Shown here in pieces: positions 6,070 to 13,004 of a stretch of 13,901 bases of DNA (within the stretch, counting starts at the first letter, position 1; each line of letters starts with the position of its first letter). This DNA is from Planctomycetales bacterium (lineage in GTDB: Bacteria; Planctomycetota; Planctomycetia; Planctomycetales; Planctomycetaceae), in contig JAGVKR010000715.1 in assembly GCA_020050375.1 (NCBI GenBank), positions 1 to 13,901 of the forward strand, given 5' to 3'. A model generated the notes under the pieces. The model was not told where the DNA came from and did not search any database. It saw only the letters and a program-made list of their open reading frames with translations. The translations under genes and the position numbers were made by a program.

Positions 6070-8172
6070 ATGAACGACAATCTGCTCATAGCGGCCGCGG
6101 CGGTAGTTGGCAGCGCGTTTCTCGCCCGGTATGTTGCGCGAGCCGTCAATTGTCACAGGAAGCCCGATGCCAGGTTCTGGGCATTCGTCGCCGTGTCGAC
6201 AGCGGTCGCATATCCACTATCGTTTGGACCGGCATGCTGGGTCCACGCAAGAAGTATCGCGAACGGCGGGTTGCTCTCCGCTGTGTATTACCCGATCCTG
6301 ATCTTTGCAAACCGTTCACCCCGCGTATCGGCTGTCGCGAAGTGGTACGCGGCCGCCGGGACTGAGCAGGGATGGACCCCGTCGTTCGATGGCGAACAGA
6401 TTTCGTGGTGGCATCAGGTAGGCGGCCCCGGGCCCATGCTGGAATTTCGAACCACAATTACTTGCTGCTTCGGTGCGGACCCGGAGAACGACGGCTGCGA
6501 AGAGGCGGACGACCTTCCGCAGGACGAACGGACAGAAAAGAGAGCGCTCGTCGTTGTCGATACGGGAGACGGCCGTTTGGCCGTCGTCGATCCGAGCTCC
6601 GGTGAGACGTCTTTGCGAAGGCCGGAGCCGTTTGCAAACATCGGCCATCGGACCTTCATTGCGGAATCCAACGCGGCACAAGCGTTCGCGGTGATCGATC
6701 CCTGGCAGCCCTTCGTCGCCGTCTTCTCCCGTGTTGCGAAAGAGAACCCGGACGCGAAAACGAAAGCTGAGCCGCCGCGTCGGATCGCGGTTGCGACGAA
6801 CCCGCAGGCTCTGGCATTCACTCCGAAAGGCAGGCAGTTGCTCGTCGCCTGCGATCCGCCGGGGAGGGCCGATCGCCCGGTCTGTTTTGTCGATCTGACA
6901 ACCGGCGCTGTTTCGCAACGGATGATTCCTGGCAGCAGCAATCTGCGCGGCATCGCCGTCGACCCGCAAGGCACGTTCGCGCTGGCGGTGCATCTGGTTC
7001 CCAAGTCCGATCTCCCCGCGACGCAGATCGAGCAGGGGTGGGTCTTCACGAACGCCGTCAGTTTCGTCCCGCTGGATGATTCGCGACCGGTCATCACGCT
7101 GCCGCTCGATCAGCGAACGCAGGGGTTCGCCAATCCGGAAGGGATTGCGATCGCACCGGACGGCAAGCGGGCCTACGTTGCGCACGCCGGGGCCGACGTT
7201 GTTTCGGTGATCGATCTCGCGGCGCTGGTTCGGGCAGCAGACGAGTTGGGGGGAACAGAGCGGCGGAAGACAGAGGCCAGAGCGGCAGACGCTGGCAATG
7301 CGAATGGGCAATACCGTTCGGACGATCTGCGGCTGACACGGAAGTATGTTCGGGCGCGGATCGCCGTCGGCGCTTCTCCACGGGGGATCGCCGTTTCAAC
7401 TGACAGCCGGTTCGTCGGCGTCGTCAACCGGCTCGATGATTCGATCTCGATCATTGACTCCGAATTGAACTCGGTCACGCGAACGATCGCGCTCCCTCCG
7501 ACCGACGTATCACTTCGCAACGAAAAAATTCGAAGCGGGGAAAAGTTGTTTCAGAGTGGTAAGCTCGCGTTCAGCGGCCAGTTCAGTTGCGCGAGCTGTC
7601 ATCCCGACGGGCAGAGCGACGGTCTCAACTGGGACCTGCCTGCCGACGGATTCAACAATTTTCACAACACCAAGACGCTGCTCGGCACGTCCGGCACCGC
7701 TCCGTATGGCTGGACGGGCACGAGTCCGGATTTGCGCGAACGATTCACCGGCACGTTGCGACATTTGTTTCAACACGAGCCAACGGAAGAAGAGCGCGGG
7801 GCGATGGAAGCGTATCTCGCTCAGCTCGATTACCCGGCGGCACTGCCGCCACGCGTCGAGCCAAAATCGGCTGCCGTTCAGCGGGGCCTGGCGCTATTTC
7901 GAGGCGTAGCCCGGTGCAGCGACTGCCACAGCGGAACCAAACTCACCGATCGAATGCGGCACGACGTGGGGACCGGATCGACGGAGGTCGCTGACTACGA
8001 CACACCATCGCTCGTTCGCGTCGTGGAGACGGCGCCTTACCTGCACGACGGCCGGGCCGAAACGCTTTCCGAGATCTTCACGCGTTACAATCCAACGGGA
8101 TTACACGGCGACGCGGCCGATCTCTCACCAGAAAGACTGGCGGACCTCGTCGAGTATCTGAAGAGTTTGTGA
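6070..8172 (+). CDS. Membrane-anchored beta-propeller / di-heme cytochrome c (YncE-MauG-like) fusion
   Basis: 700 residues in three parts. Residues 1-120: two hydrophobic helices (about 5-22 and 36-54), then YPLSFGPACW (48-57) and KWYAAAG, resembling short planctomycete membrane proteins of unknown function. Residues 155-480: YncE-type propeller repeats (AVVDPSSG, VSVIDLAA, ISIIDSE, LRGIAVDPQG, PEGIAIAPDGKRAYV). Residues 485-700: a di-heme cytochrome c peroxidase/MauG-like domain with CASCH at 507-511, CSDCH at 616-620 and APYLHDGRAETL at 655-666. The basic loop between the helices (R20, R24, R30, K31, R35) predicts N-out/C-out topology, which would put both hemes in the periplasm where cytochrome c is matured. 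The substrate is unknown. Homologues I recall begin with a signal peptide and more propeller blades, so this looks like a 5' truncation fused to another gene. TAA at 6058-6060 makes ATG 6070 the first possible start. Confidence 0.88.
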   Translation: MNDNLLIAAAAVVGSAFLARYVARAVNCHRKPDARFWAFVAVSTAVAYPLSFGPACWVHARSIANGGLLSAVYYPILIFANRSPRVSAVAKWYAAAGTEQGWTPSFDGEQISWWHQVGGPGPMLEFRTTITCCFGADPENDGCEEADDLPQDERTEKRALVVVDTGDGRLAVVDPSSGETSLRRPEPFANIGHRTFIAESNAAQAFAVIDPWQPFVAVFSRVAKENPDAKTKAEPPRRIAVATNPQALAFTPKGRQLLVACDPPGRADRPVCFVDLTTGAVSQRMIPGSSNLRGIAVDPQGTFALAVHLVPKSDLPATQIEQGWVFTNAVSFVPLDDSRPVITLPLDQRTQGFANPEGIAIAPDGKRAYVAHAGADVVSVIDLAALVRAADELGGTERRKTEARAADAGNANGQYRSDDLRLTRKYVRARIAVGASPRGIAVSTDSRFVGVVNRLDDSISIIDSELNSVTRTIALPPTDVSLRNEKIRSGEKLFQSGKLAFSGQFSCASCHPDGQSDGLNWDLPADGFNNFHNTKTLLGTSGTAPYGWTGTSPDLRERFTGTLRHLFQHEPTEEERGAMEAYLAQLDYPAALPPRVEPKSAAVQRGLALFRGVARCSDCHSGTKLTDRMRHDVGTGSTEVADYDTPSLVRVVETAPYLHDGRAETLSEIFTRYNPTGLHGDAADLSPERLADLVEYLKSL

Positions 8173-8230
8173 ATTCACAGGATTCCAAGCGAGGCTGCGC
8201 TTCGATCAACAGCAAACAAGACACGATTCA

Positions 8231-8259
8231 ACCACGAAATATACGAACGACACGAAAAG
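8231..8259 (+). repeat. Short CACGAA-type periodic repeat
   Basis: Three imperfect units of about ten bases (CCACGAAATA, TACGAACGA, CACGAAAAG) follow the cytochrome gene. Such CACGAA strings are seen between genes in planctomycete and related genomes, in my recollection. The 8173-8376 spacer otherwise holds only a small hairpin. Confidence 0.3.
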
Positions 8260-8271
8260 AAGAGTCTGCAT

Positions 8272-8291
8272 CGAGCAGAATTTCCTGCTCG
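8272..8291. terminator. Possible terminator hairpin between convergent cytochrome and GT9 genes
   Basis: CGAGCAG (8272-8278) pairs with CTGCTCG (8285-8291) around the loop AATTTC, 100 bases after the cytochrome stop and 85 bases after the GT9 stop on the other strand. No T-run follows on either side, so its role as a terminator is uncertain. Confidence 0.3.
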
Positions 8292-8376
8292 GCATTCTCA
8301 CCCTTGCTTACGTGTGATTCGCGTCTCCACTGGTTTGTCTTCTTTCAATTGGCGGACGTGAATACTGACGCTCCGC

Positions 8377-9450
8377 TCACGCCGAGTGGCGCACGGGCGA
8401 AACTTGTCCGCAGACGCGTTGAACCGCCTGCCAGACCCGGTCAACCGACAGCTCTTCCAGACAAGCCAGGTGCAGGGGGCCTTGCTGCGGGCAGTGTTTG
8501 CAGTAGCTCGCGGCACAGGGGACGCTTGTGGCAATCAGTTGATGCTGCATCCCGGCCGGGCCGGAAAGAATCGGGCTGGTGCAGGTGAACACGCCGACGA
8601 CAGGAGTTCCCGCGGCTGCCGCGAGATGCATGGGGCCCGAGTCGTTGGAGAGCACGAGATCGACCTGCTCCAGCACGGCCGCCAACTGCGGAAGGCTCGT
8701 CAAACCGGCCAGATCGAGGGCCGCGTGATTTCCAGCGCTGCTCACGGCCGCGATGATCGGCGCCGCGAGGGGTGCTTCGCCGCGGCTGCCGACCGTCACG
8801 ATCGATCCGCCGAAGCGGCGGGCGATCTCAGCAAACTTCTCGGCCGGCCAGCGTTTTGTCTCCCATCCGGCCCCGGCGTGGATCGCCAGGATCGGCCGCG
8901 GAAGGGCTTGCAGTCGCGATTGGGCCCAGGTTCGAGCCGCCGGTGGGATGTGCAATCCCGATTCGGTTGGCGAGGGCTCGACTTCAAGGGCCGCAATGAC
9001 GTTCGCAACCCGCCGATGGGCGGGAATCTGCCAGCCGGTATCGGGAAGCGTGCCATGACAGGCCCAGCTCGACCCCTCGCGGGCGGTCTGCATTCCGATC
9101 CGACACCGAGCGCCAGTGGCGAGCGTCATCAAGGCGGATCGAGCCAGCCCCTGAAGGTCGAAAACCAGATCGAAGTCACGACGGCGCAGGTCACGAAGCA
9201 AACGGACAAAATTTCTCCACGACCCGCGTCGATCGAACGGAATGACTTCCGCAAGATCGGGGTGATCTTCGAGCAGCGGGGCGAAATCGCGATTGATCAC
9301 CCAATGGATCGCCGCGTCGGGGTATCGACGGCGCAAGGCGGGCACGAGCGGCAACGATTGCACCACGTCTCCCAGGGCGCTGGGCTTGATGATGCAGATT
9401 CGCCGCGGCGCGAGCGATTTCAGTTGTGAAACGGGACCTCGCAACGGCAT
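8377..9450 (-). CDS. Glycosyltransferase family 9, ADP-heptose:LPS heptosyltransferase-like
   Basis: A 357-residue GT-B-fold transferase that moves ADP-heptose (or a related sugar) to lipopolysaccharide core at the cytoplasmic face of the inner membrane. The N-terminal acceptor-domain motif IIKPSALGDVVQSLP is at 20-34, the second-domain motif HAGAGWETKRWP at 191-202, and the nucleotide-sugar site SNDSGPMHLAAAAGTP at 268-283. Length is usual for WaaC/WaaF. A cysteine cluster near the C-terminus (C312, C317, C320, C330) resembles that of many GT9 proteins. No other LPS genes are adjacent, so the exact step cannot be named; family-only assignment. The ATG at 9448-9450 has no strong ribosome site. 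It is convergent with the cytochrome gene. Confidence 0.93.
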   Translation of the reverse strand: MPLRGPVSQLKSLAPRRICIIKPSALGDVVQSLPLVPALRRRYPDAAIHWVINRDFAPLLEDHPDLAEVIPFDRRGSWRNFVRLLRDLRRRDFDLVFDLQGLARSALMTLATGARCRIGMQTAREGSSWACHGTLPDTGWQIPAHRRVANVIAALEVEPSPTESGLHIPPAARTWAQSRLQALPRPILAIHAGAGWETKRWPAEKFAEIARRFGGSIVTVGSRGEAPLAAPIIAAVSSAGNHAALDLAGLTSLPQLAAVLEQVDLVLSNDSGPMHLAAAAGTPVVGVFTCTSPILSGPAGMQHQLIATSVPCAASYCKHCPQQGPLHLACLEELSVDRVWQAVQRVCGQVSPVRHSA

Positions 9451-9489
9451 GGCGGCGGGCTCTGTTTCGCGCGGTCAAATTTCAGACGT

Positions 9490-9562
9490 CCCCCCCTCAG
9501 TCCCCCCGCGAACGGGGGGAAGCGGCTCCCTCCCCGTTCGCGGGGAGGGTTGGGGTGGGGGG
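9490..9562. repeat. GC-rich double hairpin with G-quadruplex-prone tract
   Basis: Two hairpins with complementary loops lie side by side: TCCCCCC (9501-9507) with GGGGGGA (9514-9520) around GCGAAC, and CCCTCCCC (9528-9535) with GGGGAGGG (9542-9549) around GTTCGC. The plus strand from 9542 to 9562 has G-runs of 4, 3, 4 and 6 with loops of 1, 2 and 1 bases, a textbook G-quadruplex pattern. The wording CTCCCTCCCCGTTCGCGGGG resembles a widely dispersed intergenic repeat type. It sits between two divergent genes, so terminator function is unlikely. The rest of the 9451-9788 spacer holds an unpaired TTGACA at 9636-9641 and the initiation sites described below. Confidence 0.65.
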
Positions 9563-9739
9563 TGTCGATGTGTTATTCCAAGCCGCGCGGCGGGATGATA
9601 CGTCGATTCCGGCCAGTCCCACAAGACGAGGTTGCTTGACAGGGAAGGTTTGACTTGCCAAAGTTTGCCCTGCGTTCATGGCTGGGGCCTGACGCTGGTG
9701 TGTGGGTGCGGCAAAGGCGTGCGCAGAAGGAGTCTGTCC

Positions 9740-9847
9740 ATGTTTCGACCTTTGGGGCGCCCCCCACTCGCGAAAGGAGTCTTTGGCCATGCTGAACTCG
9801 TTCGGAATTCTCGCTCTGTGGGCCGCTTTCAGCGGCCCCGCCGATGA
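9740..9847 (+). CDS. Possible 35-residue leader peptide overlapping the thioredoxin-like gene
   Basis: ATG at 9740 follows AGAAGGAG (9725-9732) by seven bases, a strong ribosome site, and the frame runs to TGA at 9845-9847, overlapping the start of the next gene in another frame. The peptide is basic (10 of 35 are R or K) with no recognised domain. It may be a translation-coupling leader or simply a decoy from a duplicated initiation site. Confidence 0.25.
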   Translation: MFRPLGRPPLAKGVFGHAELVRNSRSVGRFQRPRR

Positions 9848-10244
9848 CGCAGCCGTCTACGCCGATTACAAGCAGGCGTACCTTGCCGGCAAAGAATCGC
9901 ACCGGCCTGTTCTGGTGATCATCAATCCCGGAACCGACTCAGACGAATCGCACGTCGAAATCGATGCGCTCCGCCGTGCCGCCCATCGCCGCGAACTGCT
10001 GGGCGATTACGTCGTCGCCGTCATCGACGCTTCGACGCCGGAAGGGGAGAAAGTGCACAAGCTGTTCGGCTCCCCGCCGCTGCCGCGCGTTTCGGTGATC
10101 GACAAGCAGCAGAAGTGGCAGATCTACCGGACCAGCAAGTCGCTCTCGGCGGAAGACTGGAACCTGGTGCTCGAAAAGTACCGGACGGGCCAAAGCCCGG
10201 CGGTCGCCAAGCCCTCGTGCAACTGCCAGAACGCGATGCGGTGA
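9789..10244 (+). CDS. Exported thioredoxin-fold protein lacking the CxxC active site
   Basis: 151 residues. A short hydrophobic start (2-16, then AFSGPADD) may be a signal peptide or anchor. The core follows the thioredoxin-like pattern: helix with KQAYLAGKESHRPVLVII (28-45), a loop INPGTDSDES (45-54) where the WCxxC motif would normally sit, a YVVAVIDAS strand (74-82), and a PPLPRVSVID stretch (96-105) with P99 placed like the cis-proline. No cysteine lies in the active-site loop, so disulfide exchange of the usual kind is not expected. The only cysteines are at 144 and 146 in a C-terminal CNC. GAAAGGAG (9771-9778) about nine to ten bases before ATG 9789 selects this start over the in-frame ATG at 9702. 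Substrate and partner unknown; family assignment is by fold pattern. Confidence 0.7.
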   Translation: MLNSFGILALWAAFSGPADDAAVYADYKQAYLAGKESHRPVLVIINPGTDSDESHVEIDALRRAAHRRELLGDYVVAVIDASTPEGEKVHKLFGSPPLPRVSVIDKQQKWQIYRTSKSLSAEDWNLVLEKYRTGQSPAVAKPSCNCQNAMR

Positions 10245-10275
10245 CGGCCCTATCCGTCTCATCAGCGGTATCCGT

Positions 10276-10390
10276 TCGTATCCGTAATTCCTCGCCATGA
10301 TCGAGAATCGACTGTCCCCGCGGATCGTGGATCGCCTGGACACAGCTCGGGCGTCGATTCTTGGGTGATAGAACGGAATTGCGGATACGA
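10276..10390. repeat. Nested inverted-repeat element between convergent genes
   Basis: Outer arms TCGTATCCGTAATTCC (10276-10291) and GGAATTGCGGATACGA (10375-10390) match at 15 of 16 positions, the exception being a G-T wobble. Inside, AGAATCGAC (10304-10312) pairs with GTCGATTCT (10353-10361) and TGTCC (10313-10317) with GGACA (10338-10342). TATCCGT occurs three times at 10251, 10269 and 10279. A perfect 12-bp palindrome ATGACCGGTCAT (10412-10423) overlaps the next gene's stop. It may be a bidirectional terminator, a structured 3' region or a miniature element. Confidence 0.55.
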
Positions 10391-10419
10391 CAGATGCCGC
10401 GGATCGAGCGGATGACCGG

Positions 10420-11610
10420 TCATTTCGCGCTGAACTTGTAGACGGTCGTCGACTGGAATTTTTCGCCAAGGCGAAGGACGGCGGACGGAAACTCGGCGTG
10501 ATTCGGCGAATCGGGGTAGTGCTGCGTTTCGAGACAGAACGCTGAGTGCTGCTTGAAGCCGCCGTTTTTCGGGCCGCCGTCGAGGTAGTTGCTCGTATAC
10601 AACTGCACGGCGGGTTCGGTCGTAAGAACGTCCATCACGCGTCCGCTCTGCGGATCTTCCACGCGGGCCGCCTGCACCAGCGCGCCTTTGGCGCCGCGCA
10701 GCACGAAGCAATGGTCGTAACCGAGCGGGAGTGAGCCGAATTTCGTTTCGGCGATTCGTTCCCCGATCGTGTGCGGCCCGGTGAAATCCATGAACGTCCC
10801 TTTGACGGGTGTCAGCTTGCCGGTGGGGATGACGCCGGCGTCGACAGCCAGATAGTAGTCGGAATTCAACGTCAGCTTGTGCGGCAGGATGTCTCCCGCA
10901 CCCGCACCGCTCAAGTTGAAGTAGGCGTGGTTGGTGAGATTGAGAATCGTCGGCTTGTCGGTCGTGGCGAGGTAGTCGATCTTCAGTTCGTTGTCGTCGG
11001 TGAGGAGAATCGTCACCGAGGTATCGAGATTGCCCGGATACCCTTCGTCACCGTCCTTGCTGAGAAACTTGAAGTTCACTCCCACCGCGTGCGGCTGTCG
11101 CACTTCGGCAGCCTTCCAGACGTGCCGATCAAAGCCCTTCACCCCTCCATGCAGGTGGTTCGGGGAGATGTTCGCCGCCAGTTTGTACTCTTTGCCGTCG
11201 ATCGAGAACCGTCCGTTGGCGATCCGATTGGCGAAACGGCCCGTCGTGCACCCCATATACGCCGTGTGATCGACATACTTTTCAAGCGTGTCGAACCCGA
11301 GCGTCACATTGGCCAGCTTGCCGGCCCGATCGGGGACGTGGAGCGCGACGAGCCGGGCGCCGTAGTCTGTGACCTGCATTGACGCCCCTTTGGAATTCGT
11401 GCAGGTGAAGAGGCTGGTTTCGAGGCCGTCCGCGGTCTTGCCAAAAGCTGCTTTGGTCACGCGTGGTCCTTTCTCGGGTTTTGTCTGGTCGGCCGCGATA
11501 GTCGGGTGATTCCCGAATGCCGTCAAGAAGAAGCTCGCTGCCAACCACAATCGGGTGGCGGAGTCGCGACAGATCGTGCCGGCCGTCAGGTGAAATCCAG
11601 AATGGCGCAT
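10420..11610 (-). CDS. Secreted aldose 1-epimerase (galactose mutarotase, GalM-like)
   Basis: 396 residues. It interconverts alpha and beta anomers of galactose, glucose or related sugars. The hydrophobic stretch LWLAASFFLTAF (21-32) after arginines and the IAA|D boundary near residue 40 look like a signal peptide, so it probably acts outside the cytoplasm. Family residues: GRFANRI at 124-130 (substrate-contact arginine), NHLHGG at 151-156 with H154, NLTNHAYFNLSG at 224-235 with catalytic acid H228, GYDH at 297-300 with D299, and LETQHYPDSPNH at 360-371 with catalytic base E361. All expected catalytic residues are present. AGGGAG six bases before the ATG at 11608-11610 confirms the start. Convergent with the thioredoxin-like gene and 219 bases downstream of NAD kinase on the same strand, a gap filled with repeats, so co-transcription is doubtful. 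Substrate sugar cannot be stated. Confidence 0.93.
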   Translation of the reverse strand: MRHSGFHLTAGTICRDSATRLWLAASFFLTAFGNHPTIAADQTKPEKGPRVTKAAFGKTADGLETSLFTCTNSKGASMQVTDYGARLVALHVPDRAGKLANVTLGFDTLEKYVDHTAYMGCTTGRFANRIANGRFSIDGKEYKLAANISPNHLHGGVKGFDRHVWKAAEVRQPHAVGVNFKFLSKDGDEGYPGNLDTSVTILLTDDNELKIDYLATTDKPTILNLTNHAYFNLSGAGAGDILPHKLTLNSDYYLAVDAGVIPTGKLTPVKGTFMDFTGPHTIGERIAETKFGSLPLGYDHCFVLRGAKGALVQAARVEDPQSGRVMDVLTTEPAVQLYTSNYLDGGPKNGGFKQHSAFCLETQHYPDSPNHAEFPSAVLRLGEKFQSTTVYKFSAK

Positions 11611-11724
11611 GTCGGCTCCCTGTGGGTCATGTCACGACGGACGAATCGGCGATTGAACGATGAGAGTGAGACGGCCCGATGATACTTCCGGTGCAGCGCG
11701 GCGGCAACGCGATGCACGACCTTC

Positions 11725-11812
11725 TTCCGCGCTGGCGCTTGGGGCTGGTGTTATTCCGGCGGTGTTGGGCGCGCGAGATAATGCTTTGCATGCCTCGCAA
11801 ACGCTTCGGGTT
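11725..11812 (-). repeat. Two NPKRxRG-type dispersed repeat units
   Basis: On the minus strand two similar units lie in the 219-base gap between NAD kinase and the epimerase: AACCCGAAGCGTTTGCGAGG (within 11812-11791) and AGCCCCAAGCGCCAGCGCGG (within 11752-11725). Translated, they read NPKRLRG and SPKRQRG, a peptide word I associate with dispersed repeats of planctomycete genomes. They do not appear to be part of a real gene. Confidence 0.5.
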
Positions 11813-11829
11813 ACGATGCGCGGAGGGCT

Positions 11830-12690
11830 TCATGTCGCTCGCGACTGCGTCTGACCCCCCCAGCCGAGCTTGCGGTGCAATGTCGCGTAGTAGCTGCTCT
11901 GCGGGACCTTCGCCATCTGAAAAGAGACCGGCGCTTTGCGGACGTTGATGCGATCGGCGGGTTGGAGCGGAAGCCGAATTTGGCCGTCGATGACGAGCGT
12001 CGTTCCCTCGGGAGCTTCGGGGGCCGTCAGCGTGTAGACGCAATCGGCGCTGTCGACCAGGGGCCGATTGGTGAGTGCGTGCGGGCAGATCGGTGTGATC
12101 ACAAAGGCCTGCAAGTCCTGCCTGAGGATCGGCCCCCCCGCTGAGAGACTGTGGGCCGTCGATCCGACCGGCGTGCTCAGGATCAGCCCGTCGCCGCTGT
12201 AGGTCGTCACCGGCTCGCCGTTGATCGCCAGCCGGATGTCGATCATCCTTAGTGCCCCTCCCGCCGAGACGACGACTTCATTGAGGCCGAGAAACATTTC
12301 GGATTTTCCGTCGCCGCGCGTCAACAGGCACTCGAACATCAGATGCTGGACGACGTGGTATTCCCGCATCTGGATCTGCGGAAAATGCTGAAAGAATTCC
12401 TGCGGGGAGAGATCAGCGAGAAATCCGAGCCGACCCAGATTGACCCCCAGGATCGGCAGTTGTCGCGATCCCATCTGCCGACAGGCCCGCAGGATCGCCC
12501 CGTCTCCACCGAGGACGACAACCAGATCGGCCGACAACGAGCTGAAATCGAGCGACGAGCCGTCGTCGATCGCGACAAGCTCCACCCTCGGCAGCGCACG
12601 CAGCGATCGCTCGAAGTCGCGCCACGCCTCGCGGACGCGCACGATCTTCTGATCGGCGACGACGATTATCTTCAGGAGGGCTGACGACAT
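11830..12690 (-). CDS. nadK: NAD(+)/NADH kinase
   Basis: A 286-residue cytoplasmic enzyme that phosphorylates NAD+ to NADP+. The N-terminal domain carries GGDG at 61-64 (phosphate-binding, with catalytic D63), then NLGRLGFLADL (84-94). The C-terminal domain has the NE motif at 137-138 and YSGDGLILSTPVGSTAHSLS at 164-183 with GGP at 185-187, binding NAD. The length matches bacterial NAD kinases. The frame is open far upstream to about 13092 across an inverted-repeat element, but that extension has no family similarity; ATG 12688-12690 lies directly before the first strand KIIVVADQ. No clear Shine-Dalgarno precedes it. A single-copy housekeeping gene in most bacteria. Confidence 0.96.
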   Translation of the reverse strand: MSSALLKIIVVADQKIVRVREAWRDFERSLRALPRVELVAIDDGSSLDFSSLSADLVVVLGGDGAILRACRQMGSRQLPILGVNLGRLGFLADLSPQEFFQHFPQIQMREYHVVQHLMFECLLTRGDGKSEMFLGLNEVVVSAGGALRMIDIRLAINGEPVTTYSGDGLILSTPVGSTAHSLSAGGPILRQDLQAFVITPICPHALTNRPLVDSADCVYTLTAPEAPEGTTLVIDGQIRLPLQPADRINVRKAPVSFQMAKVPQSSYYATLHRKLGWGGQTQSRAT

Positions 12691-12721
12691 GTGTGCAGGC
12701 AGCGCTGTTAACGATCTCTGA

Positions 12722-12834
12722 GGGCGCCACGGCCAGCGACCGATAGTCAGTCGGCCCTGCGAACGGTAAGTCAACGCACGACGTCCAGTAACGCACGCAC
12801 GGCCGACTCCCGTTGGTCGCTGGCCGTGGCACCC
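12722..12834. repeat. 113-bp two-part inverted-repeat element in divergent spacer
   Basis: GCCACGGCCAGCGACC (12726-12741) is an exact inverse complement of GGTCGCTGGCCGTGGC (12815-12830), extended outward by GGG/CCC past one mismatch. Seven and six bases further in, AGTCGGCC (12749-12756) pairs with GGCCGACT (12801-12808). The 44-base loop has a near direct repeat, AGTCAACGCACG (12769-12780) and AGTAACGCACG (12787-12797). No target-site duplication or coding frame is evident. It fills most of the 314-base spacer between NAD kinase and the formamidase-like gene. Confidence 0.7.
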
Positions 12835-12946
12835 CCGTCTATCGGGATTGCACGAGGCATACCACCAATCAACGGATGCAGCCACGGACGGATTTGCCGC
12901 GAAGGTTCGCTGCAAAACCGGGCGGCAGCATTCTATCATGGCGAGC

Positions 12947-12972
12947 ACTGTGTCACCAAACTGTGTCACCAA
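12947..12972 (+). promoter_or_regulatory. Perfect 13-bp tandem repeat before the formamidase-like gene
   Basis: ACTGTGTCACCAA occurs twice in exact tandem (12947-12959 and 12960-12972), 32 bases before the ATG at 13005. Each copy contains the odd palindrome GTGTCAC. A TATCAT hexamer at 12934-12939 could be a -10 box, but no convincing -35 lies upstream. Tandem regulator sites or a chance duplication are both possible. Confidence 0.4.
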
Positions 12973-13004
12973 TTCGACGTTTGCCCCCCGGCGAGATCCT
13001 CTCC

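Noticed and set aside
6004..6156. N-terminal extension of UbiB
   Set aside because: It overlaps the start of the divergent cytochrome gene and is not family-like.
8386..9429. Plus-strand open frame (347 codons) nearly as long as the GT9 gene
   Set aside because: The minus strand has clear GT9 motifs; the plus-strand product has no recognised family and mirrors codon positions of the real gene.
9636..9641. Perfect TTGACA as a promoter for the thioredoxin-like gene
   Set aside because: No acceptable -10 hexamer lies 16-18 bases downstream.
11627..12043. Minus-strand small gene (138 codons) across the nadK-galM gap
   Set aside because: It is in another frame over the 3' end of nadK and its only notable words come from the dispersed NPKRxRG repeat.
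12722..12834. Integron attC-like site
   Set aside because: The stem pair is symmetric but I see no GTTRRRY/RYYYAAC core pair and no integrase or cassette gene.
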